From contig CACOZT010000001.1 of NCBI GenBank assembly GCA_902631785.1, forward strand, positions 400,219-464,218: a DNA stretch of 64,000 nt, in the 5' to 3' direction. The notes below the pieces were generated by a model that saw nothing but the letters and a program-made list of their open reading frames with translations, made no database searches and was not told the origin of the DNA. Shown here piece by piece: positions 1-8,632 of this stretch. This DNA comes from an uncultured SAR86 cluster bacterium (lineage in GTDB: Bacteria; Pseudomonadota; Gammaproteobacteria; Magnimaribacterales; D2472). Numbering within the stretch: position 1 is the first letter of the stretch; the number at the start of each line of letters is the position of its first letter. Both the position numbers and the translations under genes were made by a program.

Positions 1-766
1 ACTCATCACCTATAATTGGCAATTTCCTATTTACAAAAGGCAGGAGGGCATATTTACCAATAAGCTTTTTGTATCTTTCATCATTTGGATTTACTGCGAT
101 AGCCATGTCACCAAAAAGCGTTTCAGGTCTTGTTGTTGCTACTGTAATAAATGCATCAGAATCATCTATAGGATATTTTATATGCCATATGGTTCCTTTT
201 TTTTCTTGTCTTACAACCTCAAGATCAGATACAGCGGTTTTAAGTGATGGGTCCCAATTTACTAATCTATATCCTCTATATATTTTTTTATTTCTGTATA
301 AATCAACGAATGCTTTGTTAACAGCCAAAGAGAATTTCTCATCAAGAGTAAACCTATATTTGTTCCAATCTACAGTTGAACCCAATCTTTTAATTTGGGA
401 TTGTATTTTATCTTCTGAAAAATCTTTCCATTTCCATACTTCTTTAAGAAATTTTTCTCTGCCAAGATCCTTCCTATCAATATTTTTTTTAGAAAGATTA
501 TTTTCAACAACCATCTGTGTTGCTATGCCTGCATGATCAGTTCCGACTTGCCAATGAGATTTTTTTCCTGACATATGATTATATCTGGTATAGAAATCCA
601 TAATCGCGTATTGAAAACTGTGACCCATATGGAGAGTCCCAGTTACATTTGGTGGAGGGATTACCTGTGAAAAAGATTCCTTTGAATCTTGATTGCTTAT
701 GACTTCATTTGACCAAATTTCAACCCACTTCTCCTCAACTTCTGTAGGGTTGTAACGTTTGTCCAT
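1..766 (-). CDS. valS: Valyl-tRNA synthetase, 5' part only (runs off the left edge)
   Basis: Charges tRNA-Val in the cytoplasm. About 255 N-terminal residues are visible. Reading begins MDKRYNPTEVEEKW and soon reaches PPPNVTGTLHMGH, the class I HIGH-type ATP motif with the P-P-P-N-V-T-G-x-L-H context typical of ValRS. Further on are HWQVGTDHAGIATQ and the editing-domain motif TTRPETLFGD. The catalytic C-terminal half, KMSKS and the anticodon-binding domain lie outside the window. It follows pepA by 10 bases on the same strand. In enterobacteria and pseudomonads holC sits between these two genes; here there is no room for it. Confidence 0.96.
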   Translation of the reverse strand, partial: MDKRYNPTEVEEKWVEIWSNEVISNQDSKESFSQVIPPPNVTGTLHMGHSFQYAIMDFYTRYNHMSGKKSHWQVGTDHAGIATQMVVENNLSKKNIDRKDLGREKFLKEVWKWKDFSEDKIQSQIKRLGSTVDWNKYRFTLDEKFSLAVNKAFVDLYRNKKIYRGYRLVNWDPSLKTAVSDLEVVRQEKKGTIWHIKYPIDDSDAFITVATTRPETLFGDMAIAVNPNDERYKKLIGKYALLPFVNRKLPIIGDE

Positions 767-776
767 TACTTTAATG

Positions 777-2324
777 CTATTTTAGTTTTTTATTTAATAT
801 TAGGTCACAAATCAAAGGAACAGGTCTACCAGTGCCGCCTTTTGGCGAGCTCGACCATGCAGATGCTGCGATGTCCATGTGTGCCCATTTATATTCTTCA
901 GCAAATTTTGATAAAAATGCAGCAGCATGAATTGTTCCAGCTTCTCGTCCACCACCGATATTTGCCAAGTCAGCAAAATTAGTTTTCGTGCATGATTTAT
1001 ACTCATTCCATAAAGGTAATTGCCACGCTCTGTCACCAGTCTCCTCGCCTGATTCAATAATCCTATCAGCTAAAAACTGATCATTTGCCATTACTCCACT
1101 TGCATGACTTCCTAAAGCAATTACAACAGCTCCTGTGAGCGTTGCCATATCAATTACATAGGATGGTTTATATCGTCCAACATATGTAAGCGCATCTGCT
1201 AAAACCAATCTTCCTTCAGCGTCAGTATTTAAAATTTCGATTGTTTGACCTGACATTGAAGTAACAACATCTCCTGGTTTTGTTGCTCTTGCTGACGGCA
1301 TATTTTCTGCACATGCCATAATACCAACTACATTTACGTCAGCCTTAATTCTTGCTAGAGAGCACATAACACCAAAAACAGTTCCTGCGCCACACATATC
1401 CCATTTCATTTCATCCATACCTGAACTTGGCTTTAAAGAAATTCCACCTGTATCAAAAGTAATACCTTTTCCAACAAGCGCCACAGGTTTCTCATTTTTT
1501 TTACCACCGTTATACTCGATGATAATCATGCGAGGAGGTTCATCACTTCCTTTTGATACACTTAAGTAAGAACCCATTTTTAATCTAGCAAGATCTTTTT
1601 CATTAAGTGTTTTCACTTTTAATCCTGAATAATTTTTAACAGTATTTTTAACAATTTTTTCTATAAGTTTTGGAGTTGCATGATTTGCTGGTAAATCACC
1701 AAGATGCTTAGCAGTATTTACTCCTTCACCAACAGAGAATCCTCTAGCTATTGCATTTTTAGCTTTTTTTGTATCAGATGCTGATAACTTTGACGTAACT
1801 ATAGATACATTTTTTAGTGAGGCCTGACTTGAAATAATATCTTTACCAATTTTTTCAGTTTTTGCAGTTTTATTTTTTGTTGTTGAAAAAATATATGCTC
1901 CAGATTCAATAGACCTTGATATTGTCTCTAGGAACCAAAATCTATCTTTACCTTTTGGATAATTTTGACCATCAAGAATTGCAAGATTTTTGCATCCAAT
2001 TGAATTCGCAATTTTTGCAATATATTTGTATTTGTTTAACCATAGGTATATGTCGTCTTTTTCATTGAGATCGTTTATCAAAAGGATTTTTTTTGCTTTG
2101 ACTCCATTTAAAGATGAAATAAAATGATTTTGATTGGTGGGGCTAATCGAATCTTTGATGGATCTGGAGATGTAACCATTAGATTTTTTATCTAATTCTT
2201 TATATTCAGATGACGCCATCACTTTTTTATTGACTGGAATCACAAGTAATTCAGTCGATAGATTAGACAAAACTCCATTGTTAACATTTTTTAAAGTTAT
2301 ATTGTTCAAAACTTTATATGTCAT
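777..2324 (-). CDS. pepA: Cytosol aminopeptidase (leucyl aminopeptidase), M17 family
   Basis: Dizinc exopeptidase that removes N-terminal residues from peptides; in E. coli the protein also binds DNA at carAB and in Xer recombination. The 515-residue length is normal for the family. The M17 signature NTDAEGRLVLADAL lies near residue 365, with the metal-binding stretch GKGITFDTGGISLKP before it. A clear ribosome site (AGGAG) precedes the ATG. It is divergent from lptF with 34 bases between, as in E. coli, and probably cotranscribed with valS downstream. A second reading frame at its 3' end is only a shadow. Confidence 0.97.
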   Translation of the reverse strand: MTYKVLNNITLKNVNNGVLSNLSTELLVIPVNKKVMASSEYKELDKKSNGYISRSIKDSISPTNQNHFISSLNGVKAKKILLINDLNEKDDIYLWLNKYKYIAKIANSIGCKNLAILDGQNYPKGKDRFWFLETISRSIESGAYIFSTTKNKTAKTEKIGKDIISSQASLKNVSIVTSKLSASDTKKAKNAIARGFSVGEGVNTAKHLGDLPANHATPKLIEKIVKNTVKNYSGLKVKTLNEKDLARLKMGSYLSVSKGSDEPPRMIIIEYNGGKKNEKPVALVGKGITFDTGGISLKPSSGMDEMKWDMCGAGTVFGVMCSLARIKADVNVVGIMACAENMPSARATKPGDVVTSMSGQTIEILNTDAEGRLVLADALTYVGRYKPSYVIDMATLTGAVVIALGSHASGVMANDQFLADRIIESGEETGDRAWQLPLWNEYKSCTKTNFADLANIGGGREAGTIHAAAFLSKFAEEYKWAHMDIAASAWSSSPKGGTGRPVPLICDLILNKKLK

Positions 2325-2358
2325 TTTAATATCTCCTTTTTAATTCAATACTGGTAAG

Positions 2359-3531
2359 ATGTTTATTGTAATGCATCAGAGTTCGCAAGGCATATATAAA
2401 AAGAATATTCTTTTAAAAAGCTTAAATTTTGAAGTTCTGCTGTCTACGATTGGAGTTCTTTTAATTTTCTTCTTTTTAGTTGTCAGTTCAAGGTTTGTCG
2501 GTTACTTTGAACAAGCATCTGAGGGTCTTATTGATCCAAGTCTTGTCTTCAAAGTAGTTTTTCTTAGGTTCCCAGACTTTATAACTTTATTGTTACCGTT
2601 ATCTTTTTTTCTTGGTGTCATTATTACAGTTAGCAGATTATATTCTGATAGAGAAATTTTTGGATATCTTGCAGGAGGTCTTTCTGAGAATGACCTTGTG
2701 AAATATTTATTCCCACAGGCGATGCTATTCTTTTTAATAACATTATCACTAAGTATTTTCTTAGCGCCTTATACGAAAGAATTATCTAAAGAAATTCTGT
2801 CTTTGGACACAATCCAAGAGCAGTTTGAATCAGTTCGCCAAAAGGAACTATTTTCTTTTAATGAAAATGATGGGTTTATTCATGTAGAAAATAAAGAGAA
2901 TAATATTCTAGATGAAGTAATTATTTTTATTCAAAATGATGAGTATTCATCCTTGATAATCGCAGAAAATCTTATACATGAAGATCTGTCATCAAAAACT
3001 AACTTAGACTTCAAAGACGGAGTCTTATATCAGGATATTTTTAACCAAAATTCATCATTTGTTTCATATTTTGGTGAGTTATCCGTACCTATTAATAATT
3101 CTAAAAATACTATTTCTGGATTGTCCTTAAGTAAATTATTTGATTTTTCAATCAAGTCTTCTAAATCACAAACTCAATGGAATTTATCCATTCCGCTGAC
3201 AATTTTTGTTCTTTTAATCTACGCTGTAAATTTTTCAAAAGTTGAGCCTCGTCAAGGAAGATTTTCTGTCTTAGTTCCTTCTATTTTTATATACATACTA
3301 TATTTAAGCTTATTAATTCTTGCTAGGGATTCATTTGATGAGGGATCTATAGCTTCACAAAATTATATTTGGTATGTACATCTGATATTTTTGTTATTTG
3401 CTATTTTCCTACTTTTTAGAAAAAACTTTAATATTAGCATTCGAAATTTTTTTATTTACTTTAATAACAACTTCATAAGAGTATTTGTATCTTTAGTAAT
3501 ATTTTTAATTTTCCTTTGGGTATTAGGATGA
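2359..3531 (+). CDS. lptF: LPS export ABC transporter permease LptF
   Basis: Inner-membrane permease of the LptB2FG complex, which extracts lipopolysaccharide and feeds the periplasmic bridge. 390 residues with the YjgP/YjgQ layout: two N-terminal membrane segments, a conserved loop (LPLSFFLGVIITVSRLYSD), a periplasmic beta domain in the middle and membrane segments at the C-terminus. The start at MFIVMHQ is the longest choice; an ATG four codons in is also possible. It overlaps lptG by an ATGA junction, which implies translational coupling. The ATPase partner lptB and the periplasmic lptA are in this window near 54 kb. Confidence 0.93.
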   Translation: MFIVMHQSSQGIYKKNILLKSLNFEVLLSTIGVLLIFFFLVVSSRFVGYFEQASEGLIDPSLVFKVVFLRFPDFITLLLPLSFFLGVIITVSRLYSDREIFGYLAGGLSENDLVKYLFPQAMLFFLITLSLSIFLAPYTKELSKEILSLDTIQEQFESVRQKELFSFNENDGFIHVENKENNILDEVIIFIQNDEYSSLIIAENLIHEDLSSKTNLDFKDGVLYQDIFNQNSSFVSYFGELSVPINNSKNTISGLSLSKLFDFSIKSSKSQTQWNLSIPLTIFVLLIYAVNFSKVEPRQGRFSVLVPSIFIYILYLSLLILARDSFDEGSIASQNYIWYVHLIFLLFAIFLLFRKNFNISIRNFFIYFNNNFIRVFVSLVIFLIFLWVLG

Positions 3532-4580
3532 TAAAAATATTCAATAAATATTTAATTAAAAGATCTTTTTATTTTTCTTTGGCAATCCTGTTTATTTTTG
3601 GAATATTGGATTCAATATTTATTTTTATTTCTGAGCTTGAGAAGGTTTCATCAGATTACAGTTTCTTTCTAATATTAAAATACGTAGTTTTTTCAATGCC
3701 ACACAATTTACTAGATTTTATTCAAGGTGCTTGTCTGTTAGGAGTAATGCTTTCATTAGGTATGTCTCATGAGGAAGGAAATCTAAATGTATTAAGGTCA
3801 GCAGGAAAATCCCCATTTATGATGGTTTTAATCAGTTCAATAGGAGCTCTAATTCTTGTTTTGTCTATATTAATCCTTGATGAAATTGCATTTAAAAAAT
3901 TATATGTTAATGAAGAAGTTGAAAGAAATATTTTATTAAATAAAGAAATAAATAATGAAAATGAAATTAACTGGGTAAAATCAGGAAACTCATTTTTAGG
4001 CTTTGAAAACATCATTGACGATAAGATTTTTAATGTGATGTTTTTTAAGGTTGAAGATAAAAAAATTATTTACTCTGTGAAAACAGATGTCTTAACAATA
4101 AACAAAAATGAAATTATTTTTGATAAGAATTCAATATATAAAAGCTTTATAGATAACTTTGAGAAAAAGGATGTCGAATTTTTTGAGATTCCAATTCAAT
4201 CAAAAATTACTTTCAATAACATTAAGCATTTAGGAATAATTGAGCTAAATTTATATAGACAACTTTTTGAAAATAGCGTTGTTCAAAGGGATGCTTTATT
4301 TAAGTCTCATCTAGATAAGTCTTTTTATGACAAGATATTTTTACCATTATCAACTTTAATCTTAATTTTATTTTTTGGATCTTTTATATTCACTTCGCTC
4401 AGAGATTCAACGATTGGCATGAGGGTGGTTTTTGCCGTTGTTGGAGCATTTATATATCAATTAATTCAAGATTTAACATCAGGTATATTTATTTCATTTG
4501 GATTGCCAGTAATATTGGGAGTTATTCTTCCATCCCTTGTATTATTAGCGGCGAGTGCAGTTTCTTATAAAAAAATCTAA
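3528..4580 (+). CDS. lptG: LPS export ABC transporter permease LptG
   Basis: Second permease of LptB2FG. From ATG (MIKIFNKYLIKRSFYF) it is 350 residues, the usual family size. I chose this ATG, which overlaps the lptF stop as ATGA, over an upstream in-frame TTG. Membrane segments flank a central periplasmic domain, and the late segment SLRDSTIGMRVVFAVVGAF matches the LptG family layout. The last five codons (SYKKI) and the stop lie in the left half of a perfect inverted repeat shared with the convergent RDD gene. Confidence 0.93.
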   Translation: MIKIFNKYLIKRSFYFSLAILFIFGILDSIFIFISELEKVSSDYSFFLILKYVVFSMPHNLLDFIQGACLLGVMLSLGMSHEEGNLNVLRSAGKSPFMMVLISSIGALILVLSILILDEIAFKKLYVNEEVERNILLNKEINNENEINWVKSGNSFLGFENIIDDKIFNVMFFKVEDKKIIYSVKTDVLTINKNEIIFDKNSIYKSFIDNFEKKDVEFFEIPIQSKITFNNIKHLGIIELNLYRQLFENSVVQRDALFKSHLDKSFYDKIFLPLSTLILILFFGSFIFTSLRDSTIGMRVVFAVVGAFIYQLIQDLTSGIFISFGLPVILGVILPSLVLLAASAVSYKKI

Positions 4581-4595
4581 ATTTTTTTATAAGAA
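4562..4595. terminator. Perfect 15-bp inverted repeat between convergent genes, likely bidirectional terminator
   Basis: Left arm TTCTTATAAAAAAAT (4562-4576), 4-base loop CTAA (4577-4580), right arm ATTTTTTTATAAGAA (4581-4595). The arms are exactly complementary. Read in either direction, the hairpin ends in a run of seven T bases inside the arm. It holds the last codons and stops of both lptG and the RDD gene. The stem is A+T-rich and weak, so the terminator role is inferred. Confidence 0.55.
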
Positions 4596-4987
4596 GTTTT
4601 AGATAAATAATCACTAAATGATAGATTATTCTTAGAGAAATACATCATTACTAAAGGTATACCAATCAACAAAATTGTTAGAACATTACAGAAAAATCTA
4701 ATTGTTACTTTTTGAAGTGTTATATTGCCACCATTTGTGCTGTATATCTCAAAGTTCCAAACAGCCATGCCAAGTGTTTTACCACCATTCATCCAAAAGT
4801 AACCATAAAAAATCCAGGTACTTAAAATAACAAGTATCGGACCAACCCATTTTGTTTGAATGATTCCTCCATTAATCCAAACAGCAAAAGATCCCACAGC
4901 AAACCAAACTCCTAGTAACAAAAACAAATCATATACAGATGCTGCGATTCTTCTGAGTGGAAATACAATGTATGATTTATTATTCAT
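4577..4987 (-). CDS. RDD family membrane protein
   Basis: A 136-residue integral membrane protein. The N-terminal segment has the RDD signature pattern (RRIAASVYDLFLLLG, with R, A and D placed as in the family), followed by about three hydrophobic helices and a conserved-looking GKTLGMAVWNFEIYS loop. RDD proteins have no general function; some act as small cation or proton antiporters and others only as membrane partners. Its 3' end is convergent with lptG and overlaps it by four bases within the palindrome, so both proteins end in SYKKI. It is divergent from the peptide transporter, 39 bases away. Confidence 0.85.
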   Translation of the reverse strand: MNNKSYIVFPLRRIAASVYDLFLLLGVWFAVGSFAVWINGGIIQTKWVGPILVILSTWIFYGYFWMNGGKTLGMAVWNFEIYSTNGGNITLQKVTIRFFCNVLTILLIGIPLVMMYFSKNNLSFSDYLSKTSYKKI

Positions 4988-4988
4988 T

Positions 4989-4997
4989 TTGGTATAG
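4989..4997 (+). promoter_or_regulatory. Extended -10 promoter for the peptide transporter
   Basis: TG-G-TATAGT matches the extended -10 form TGnTATAAT in five of six hexamer bases. It would start RNA near 5004, about 23 bases before the ATG. No good -35 is visible. The site begins only two bases beyond the divergent RDD start codon. Confidence 0.45.
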
Positions 4998-5026
4998 TAC
5001 TAAAATATTAAAAAAAATAAATTAAT

Positions 5027-6502
5027 ATGAATACAGCCACTGATTTTTTAGGACATCCAAAAGGATTATTTGTTTGTTTTGCTACAGAGATGTGGGAGAG
5101 ATTCTCTTATTATGGTATGAGAGCTCTCTTAATATTATATCTAACAAAACACTGGGAGTTTACAGATGCTGCAAGTTATTTAATTTATGGAGCATATACG
5201 TCTTTGGTATACATAATGCCAGTCTTTGGTGGTATGTTGGCCGATCAAATTTTAGGTTCAAAAAAAGCAGTTACATATGGAGCGATACTTTTAGTGTTTG
5301 GTCACTTAGGTATGACTGTTGAAAGTAGCGAGCAAATATTTTATTTATCCCTTGCCTTAATTGTATCCGGTGTGGGCTTTTTAAAACCAAATATATCTAC
5401 CATGGTCGGAGCACTGTATAAAGAGGGTGATCCTAGAAGAGATTCTGGCTTTACTATTTTTTATATGGGCATAAATATAGGAGCCTTTACTGCAACTCTT
5501 CTTTGTGGATACTTGGGTGAAGAAGTTGGATGGGCTTATGGGTTTGGTGCAGCTGGAATTGGCATGCTATTTGGATTAATTATTTTCTTGTGGGGTCAAA
5601 AATATCTTGAAGGACTTGCAGAGCCACCATCAAATAAATATCGAGAAAAAATGAATGGAATAAGTTATGAAAATTGGGCTTATATTTCAGGTATTTTCAT
5701 GGTTGTAGTGACTTGGTTTTTAGTCCAAAACTCACAACTTGTTGGTCAGCTACTGGGAGGTTTTGGTGCTATTTTTATAGGAGCATGGCTTTTATATGCT
5801 CTATTTAGATGTACTCCCGATGAGCGAGATCGCTTAATAGTAGTTGGAATATTAATATTATTCTCTTTAATTTTTTGGGCGCTTTTTGAACAAGCTGGCT
5901 CGTCTTTAAATATACTTACGGACAGAGGAGTGAATAGAGTAATATTTGGTTGGGAAGTTCCAGCATCAATGTTTCAATCTTTAAATGCTGGCTTTATTTT
6001 TACAATAGCGCCACTTTTTGCAATGCTATGGATTGCTCTTGCAAAAAGAAATATGGAACCGTCCACGCCAATTAAATTTTCAATAGGTATTATCTTTGTT
6101 GGACTAGGTTTCTTAGCTTTGGTATATGGTATGGGATCATCTGAGGGTCTTCAAACAGGAATCTTTTGGATTATATTAATTTATCTACTACATACTCTTG
6201 GGGAATTATGTCTATCACCAGTTGGATTATCTTCAGTAACTAAATTATCACCACAGAGAATTGTTGGATTCATGATGGGAATGTGGTTTTTTGCATCAGC
6301 AGCTGGTAATTATGTTGCAGGGTTGATTGCAAGAGCTACATCAGCTGGATCATCTGAAGCTTCAAGTGATTTTTTCAATCTAGCTCAAAAACAATCATTT
6401 ATGGATGTTTATACCGACGTTGGTTGGATGGCAATTTTTTGTGGAATATTTCTTGCTTTGATAACACCATTGCTAAAAAAATTAATGCATGGCTCCAACT
6501 AA
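5027..6502 (+). CDS. Proton-dependent oligopeptide transporter (POT/PTR2 family)
   Basis: Major-facilitator symporter taking up di- and tripeptides with protons. 491 residues, about 12-14 membrane helices. The POT signature is near the N-terminus: EMWERFSYYGMRALLILYL holds the ExxERFxYY motif. Family motif GGMLADQILGSKKAV follows, then FYMGINIGAFTATLLCGYLGE. Closest in appearance to bacterial DtpA-type transporters. The region between gene and promoter is A-rich with no strong ribosome site. Its last codons overlap a small basic protein gene. Peptide uptake fits a marine heterotroph, and pepA nearby could hydrolyse imported peptides, though that link is inference. Confidence 0.93.
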   Translation: MNTATDFLGHPKGLFVCFATEMWERFSYYGMRALLILYLTKHWEFTDAASYLIYGAYTSLVYIMPVFGGMLADQILGSKKAVTYGAILLVFGHLGMTVESSEQIFYLSLALIVSGVGFLKPNISTMVGALYKEGDPRRDSGFTIFYMGINIGAFTATLLCGYLGEEVGWAYGFGAAGIGMLFGLIIFLWGQKYLEGLAEPPSNKYREKMNGISYENWAYISGIFMVVVTWFLVQNSQLVGQLLGGFGAIFIGAWLLYALFRCTPDERDRLIVVGILILFSLIFWALFEQAGSSLNILTDRGVNRVIFGWEVPASMFQSLNAGFIFTIAPLFAMLWIALAKRNMEPSTPIKFSIGIIFVGLGFLALVYGMGSSEGLQTGIFWIILIYLLHTLGELCLSPVGLSSVTKLSPQRIVGFMMGMWFFASAAGNYVAGLIARATSAGSSEASSDFFNLAQKQSFMDVYTDVGWMAIFCGIFLALITPLLKKLMHGSN

Positions 6503-6617
6503 AGGTAAAAGAGATCCTGTTAAAAAGAATATGGATAAATTCCACAAACCAAAAACTCATAAAGATAAAACTAAATATGATAGAAAGAAGAAATCTAAAG
6601 ACTTTGGTTCAAATTAA
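6489..6617 (+). CDS. Small lysine-rich protein, 42 residues, unknown function
   Basis: Starts at an ATG inside the last codons of the peptide transporter, in another frame, and encodes MAPTKGKRDPVKKNMDKF followed by further K-, H- and D-rich sequence ending KDFGSN. About 16 of 42 residues are lysine or arginine and there is no hydrophobic stretch, which suggests an RNA- or ribosome-associated protein. The pattern DPVxKxxxKFxKPKxxxDK recalls small basic gammaproteobacterial proteins that I cannot name with confidence. Its last 23 bases overlap the 3' end of dapE on the other strand. No clear ribosome site, so translation would depend on coupling to the transporter gene. Confidence 0.5.
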   Translation: MAPTKGKRDPVKKNMDKFHKPKTHKDKTKYDRKKKSKDFGSN

Positions 6618-7722
6618 TTAATATCTTTTCGTAAATATCTTTTAATTTCCATAAATCAGTAATATTTACATGTTCATCAATTTGATGAATAGATTTATTG
6701 ACAGGGCCAAGTTCGACAATTTCAGTATTCATTGCTGCGACGAAACGGCCATCAGATGTTCCACCTTTCGCATTCAATTCTGGCTTATATCCAGTTATCT
6801 CTTCAGAAGAAGTCGATACAATTTCTTTGAAAAAATTATCTTTCGTATAGTATGGATTCCCATTTAAATCCCAGTTTAAATCATAGTCTAATTTAAGATC
6901 TCTTAATATTGATTCAAAATCAGATTTAAGGCTTTCCTCTGTTGATTCAGTTGAAAATCTAAAGTTAAATGTAAGCTCCAATTCACCAGGAACTACGTTA
7001 TGCGCTCCAGTTCCAGATTTAATATTAGATATTTGAAAGCTTGTAGGTTCAAAAGCGTCATTTCCATTATCCCAAACCTTACTTTTAAGCTCTGAAATTA
7101 AGTCACCTGATAATAAAATAGGATTGATCACTTTTTCGGGATATGCAACATGTCCTTGTTTTCCAAAAATTTTTAGAATTCCTCCTAGAGAGCCACGTCT
7201 ACCAATTCTTGCACAATCTGCAACTTTTTCACTTGAGGTAGGCTCACCAACAAGGCAAAAATCAATGTTCTCACCATCATCGATCATTTTTTTTATAATT
7301 TTGTCTATGAATCCATCCTTTGAAGTTCCTTCTTCATTTGAGGTTAATAAAATTCCTAATCTAAAATTAAGTTGTTTGTCAGAATTGAGAAAATCTTTGG
7401 CAGCCTCTATAAAGGCAGCTACTGAAGACTTCATATCTGCAGCACCTCTTCCAAATAAAATGTCATCTTCTATTGTTGCTGAAAAAGGAGGGTGGCTCCA
7501 CTTTTCTTCAGGTCCACTGGGAACAACATCTGTGTGACCTAAAAAACAAAATAGTTTTCCAGAATTGCCTATTGATGCATAAAGATTTTCAACATTTTGA
7601 TAATTAATTCTTTCACATTGAAAATTAAGTTCTTTTAATTTAGCCTCAATTAAATCAAAACAACCCATGTCTGATGGAGAAATGGATTTTATTTGAATTA
7701 ACTTTTGAAGAAGTTCAATCAT
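6595..7722 (-). CDS. dapE: Succinyl-diaminopimelate desuccinylase
   Basis: Hydrolyses N-succinyl-LL-diaminopimelate in the succinylase branch of lysine and meso-DAP synthesis. 375 residues, M20 dizinc peptidase fold. Metal motif FLGHTDVVPSGP lies near residue 62, LFGRGAADMKSSVAAF near 88, LTSNEEGTSKDG near 125 and the late ligand context GGTSDGRF near 330. It overlaps dapD by eight bases and is the last gene of the map-glnD-dapD-dapE run. The meso-DAP product feeds peptidoglycan together with glmM and murA elsewhere in this window. Confidence 0.96.
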   Translation of the reverse strand: MIELLQKLIQIKSISPSDMGCFDLIEAKLKELNFQCERINYQNVENLYASIGNSGKLFCFLGHTDVVPSGPEEKWSHPPFSATIEDDILFGRGAADMKSSVAAFIEAAKDFLNSDKQLNFRLGILLTSNEEGTSKDGFIDKIIKKMIDDGENIDFCLVGEPTSSEKVADCARIGRRGSLGGILKIFGKQGHVAYPEKVINPILLSGDLISELKSKVWDNGNDAFEPTSFQISNIKSGTGAHNVVPGELELTFNFRFSTESTEESLKSDFESILRDLKLDYDLNWDLNGNPYYTKDNFFKEIVSTSSEEITGYKPELNAKGGTSDGRFVAAMNTEIVELGPVNKSIHQIDEHVNITDLWKLKDIYEKILINLNQSL

Positions 7723-8629
7723 TTTTATGGAGTATTTTATTTAGAGAAGATTTTGATTTATTAATTTTTGCTATAACTTTTCCAGATATTGAGTCTCGCA
7801 TGAATAACAGGTTTGACTTACCAGATAATTCTCTTGCTTTAAAAATGACTTCTTTCTGATTATCTTCATCATAAATACTGACTTTTGTACCTGCAGTTAT
7901 GTATAAACCAGCTTCAACTGTGCAGTCATCTCCTATAGAAATTCCAATCCCTGAATTTGCACCTAGAAGACAATTTTTTCCGATAGAAATCTTAGTATTA
8001 TTACCTCCTGATAAAGTCCCCATTGTGCTTGAACCACCGCCAAGATCTGAATTATCTCCAACGATAACTCCTGCAGAGATCCTACCTTCAATCATAGCCT
8101 TACCTAATGTACCTGCATTAAAGTTTACAAAACCCTCATGCATTATTGTTGTACCTTCACTTAAATATGCTCCAAGTCTTACTCTGCTCGCATCAGCAAT
8201 TCTTACTTTTTTTGGAATAACATAATCTGTTAGACATGGGAATTTATCTAGTGATCTAATAAATAAATCATTTTTTCCAAGCTTTGATTTATTCAACTTC
8301 ATATCTATTTCATCTATCGAAACGGGTCCCTTATTGGTCCAAGCAACATTTGGTAAGCACTCAAATAATCCATCTAAATTAATAGTATTTGGCAAAACAA
8401 ATTTATGAGAGATTAATTGCAATTTAAAGTATGCTTCAGAAATTTCACTTATTGGTTTATCTAGATCATCATTTGACCAAATAAGTTTTATTATTTCTTG
8501 AGTATCTGAATTAATTTTAAAAGTGTGAGACTCTGTTTTTTTGTCTCCAAATTCTATATTTGGAAAATATACATCTAGTATTTGGCCAGTTTCAGACATA
8601 TTTGCAATACCTTCTCCATAGATCTTCAT
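7715..8629 (-). CDS. dapD: Tetrahydrodipicolinate N-succinyltransferase
   Basis: Transfers succinyl from succinyl-CoA to tetrahydrodipicolinate, two steps before DapE. 304 residues. The centre is a left-handed beta-helix built of hexapeptide repeats (GKAMIEGRISAGVIVGDNSD, then GGGSSTMGTLSGGNNTKISIG). The N-terminus (GQILDVYFPNI) resembles the longer DapD subtype of pseudomonads rather than the 274-residue E. coli form. It follows glnD by three bases, so expression is presumably linked to that operon. Confidence 0.95.
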   Translation of the reverse strand: MKIYGEGIANMSETGQILDVYFPNIEFGDKKTESHTFKINSDTQEIIKLIWSNDDLDKPISEISEAYFKLQLISHKFVLPNTINLDGLFECLPNVAWTNKGPVSIDEIDMKLNKSKLGKNDLFIRSLDKFPCLTDYVIPKKVRIADASRVRLGAYLSEGTTIMHEGFVNFNAGTLGKAMIEGRISAGVIVGDNSDLGGGSSTMGTLSGGNNTKISIGKNCLLGANSGIGISIGDDCTVEAGLYITAGTKVSIYDEDNQKEVIFKARELSGKSNLLFMRDSISGKVIAKINKSKSSLNKILHKND

Positions 8630-8632
8630 TTT

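Noticed and set aside
69..536. Open frame of 155 codons on the plus strand
   Set aside because: It is antisense to valS, whose HIGH motif and continuous coding are clear on the minus strand.
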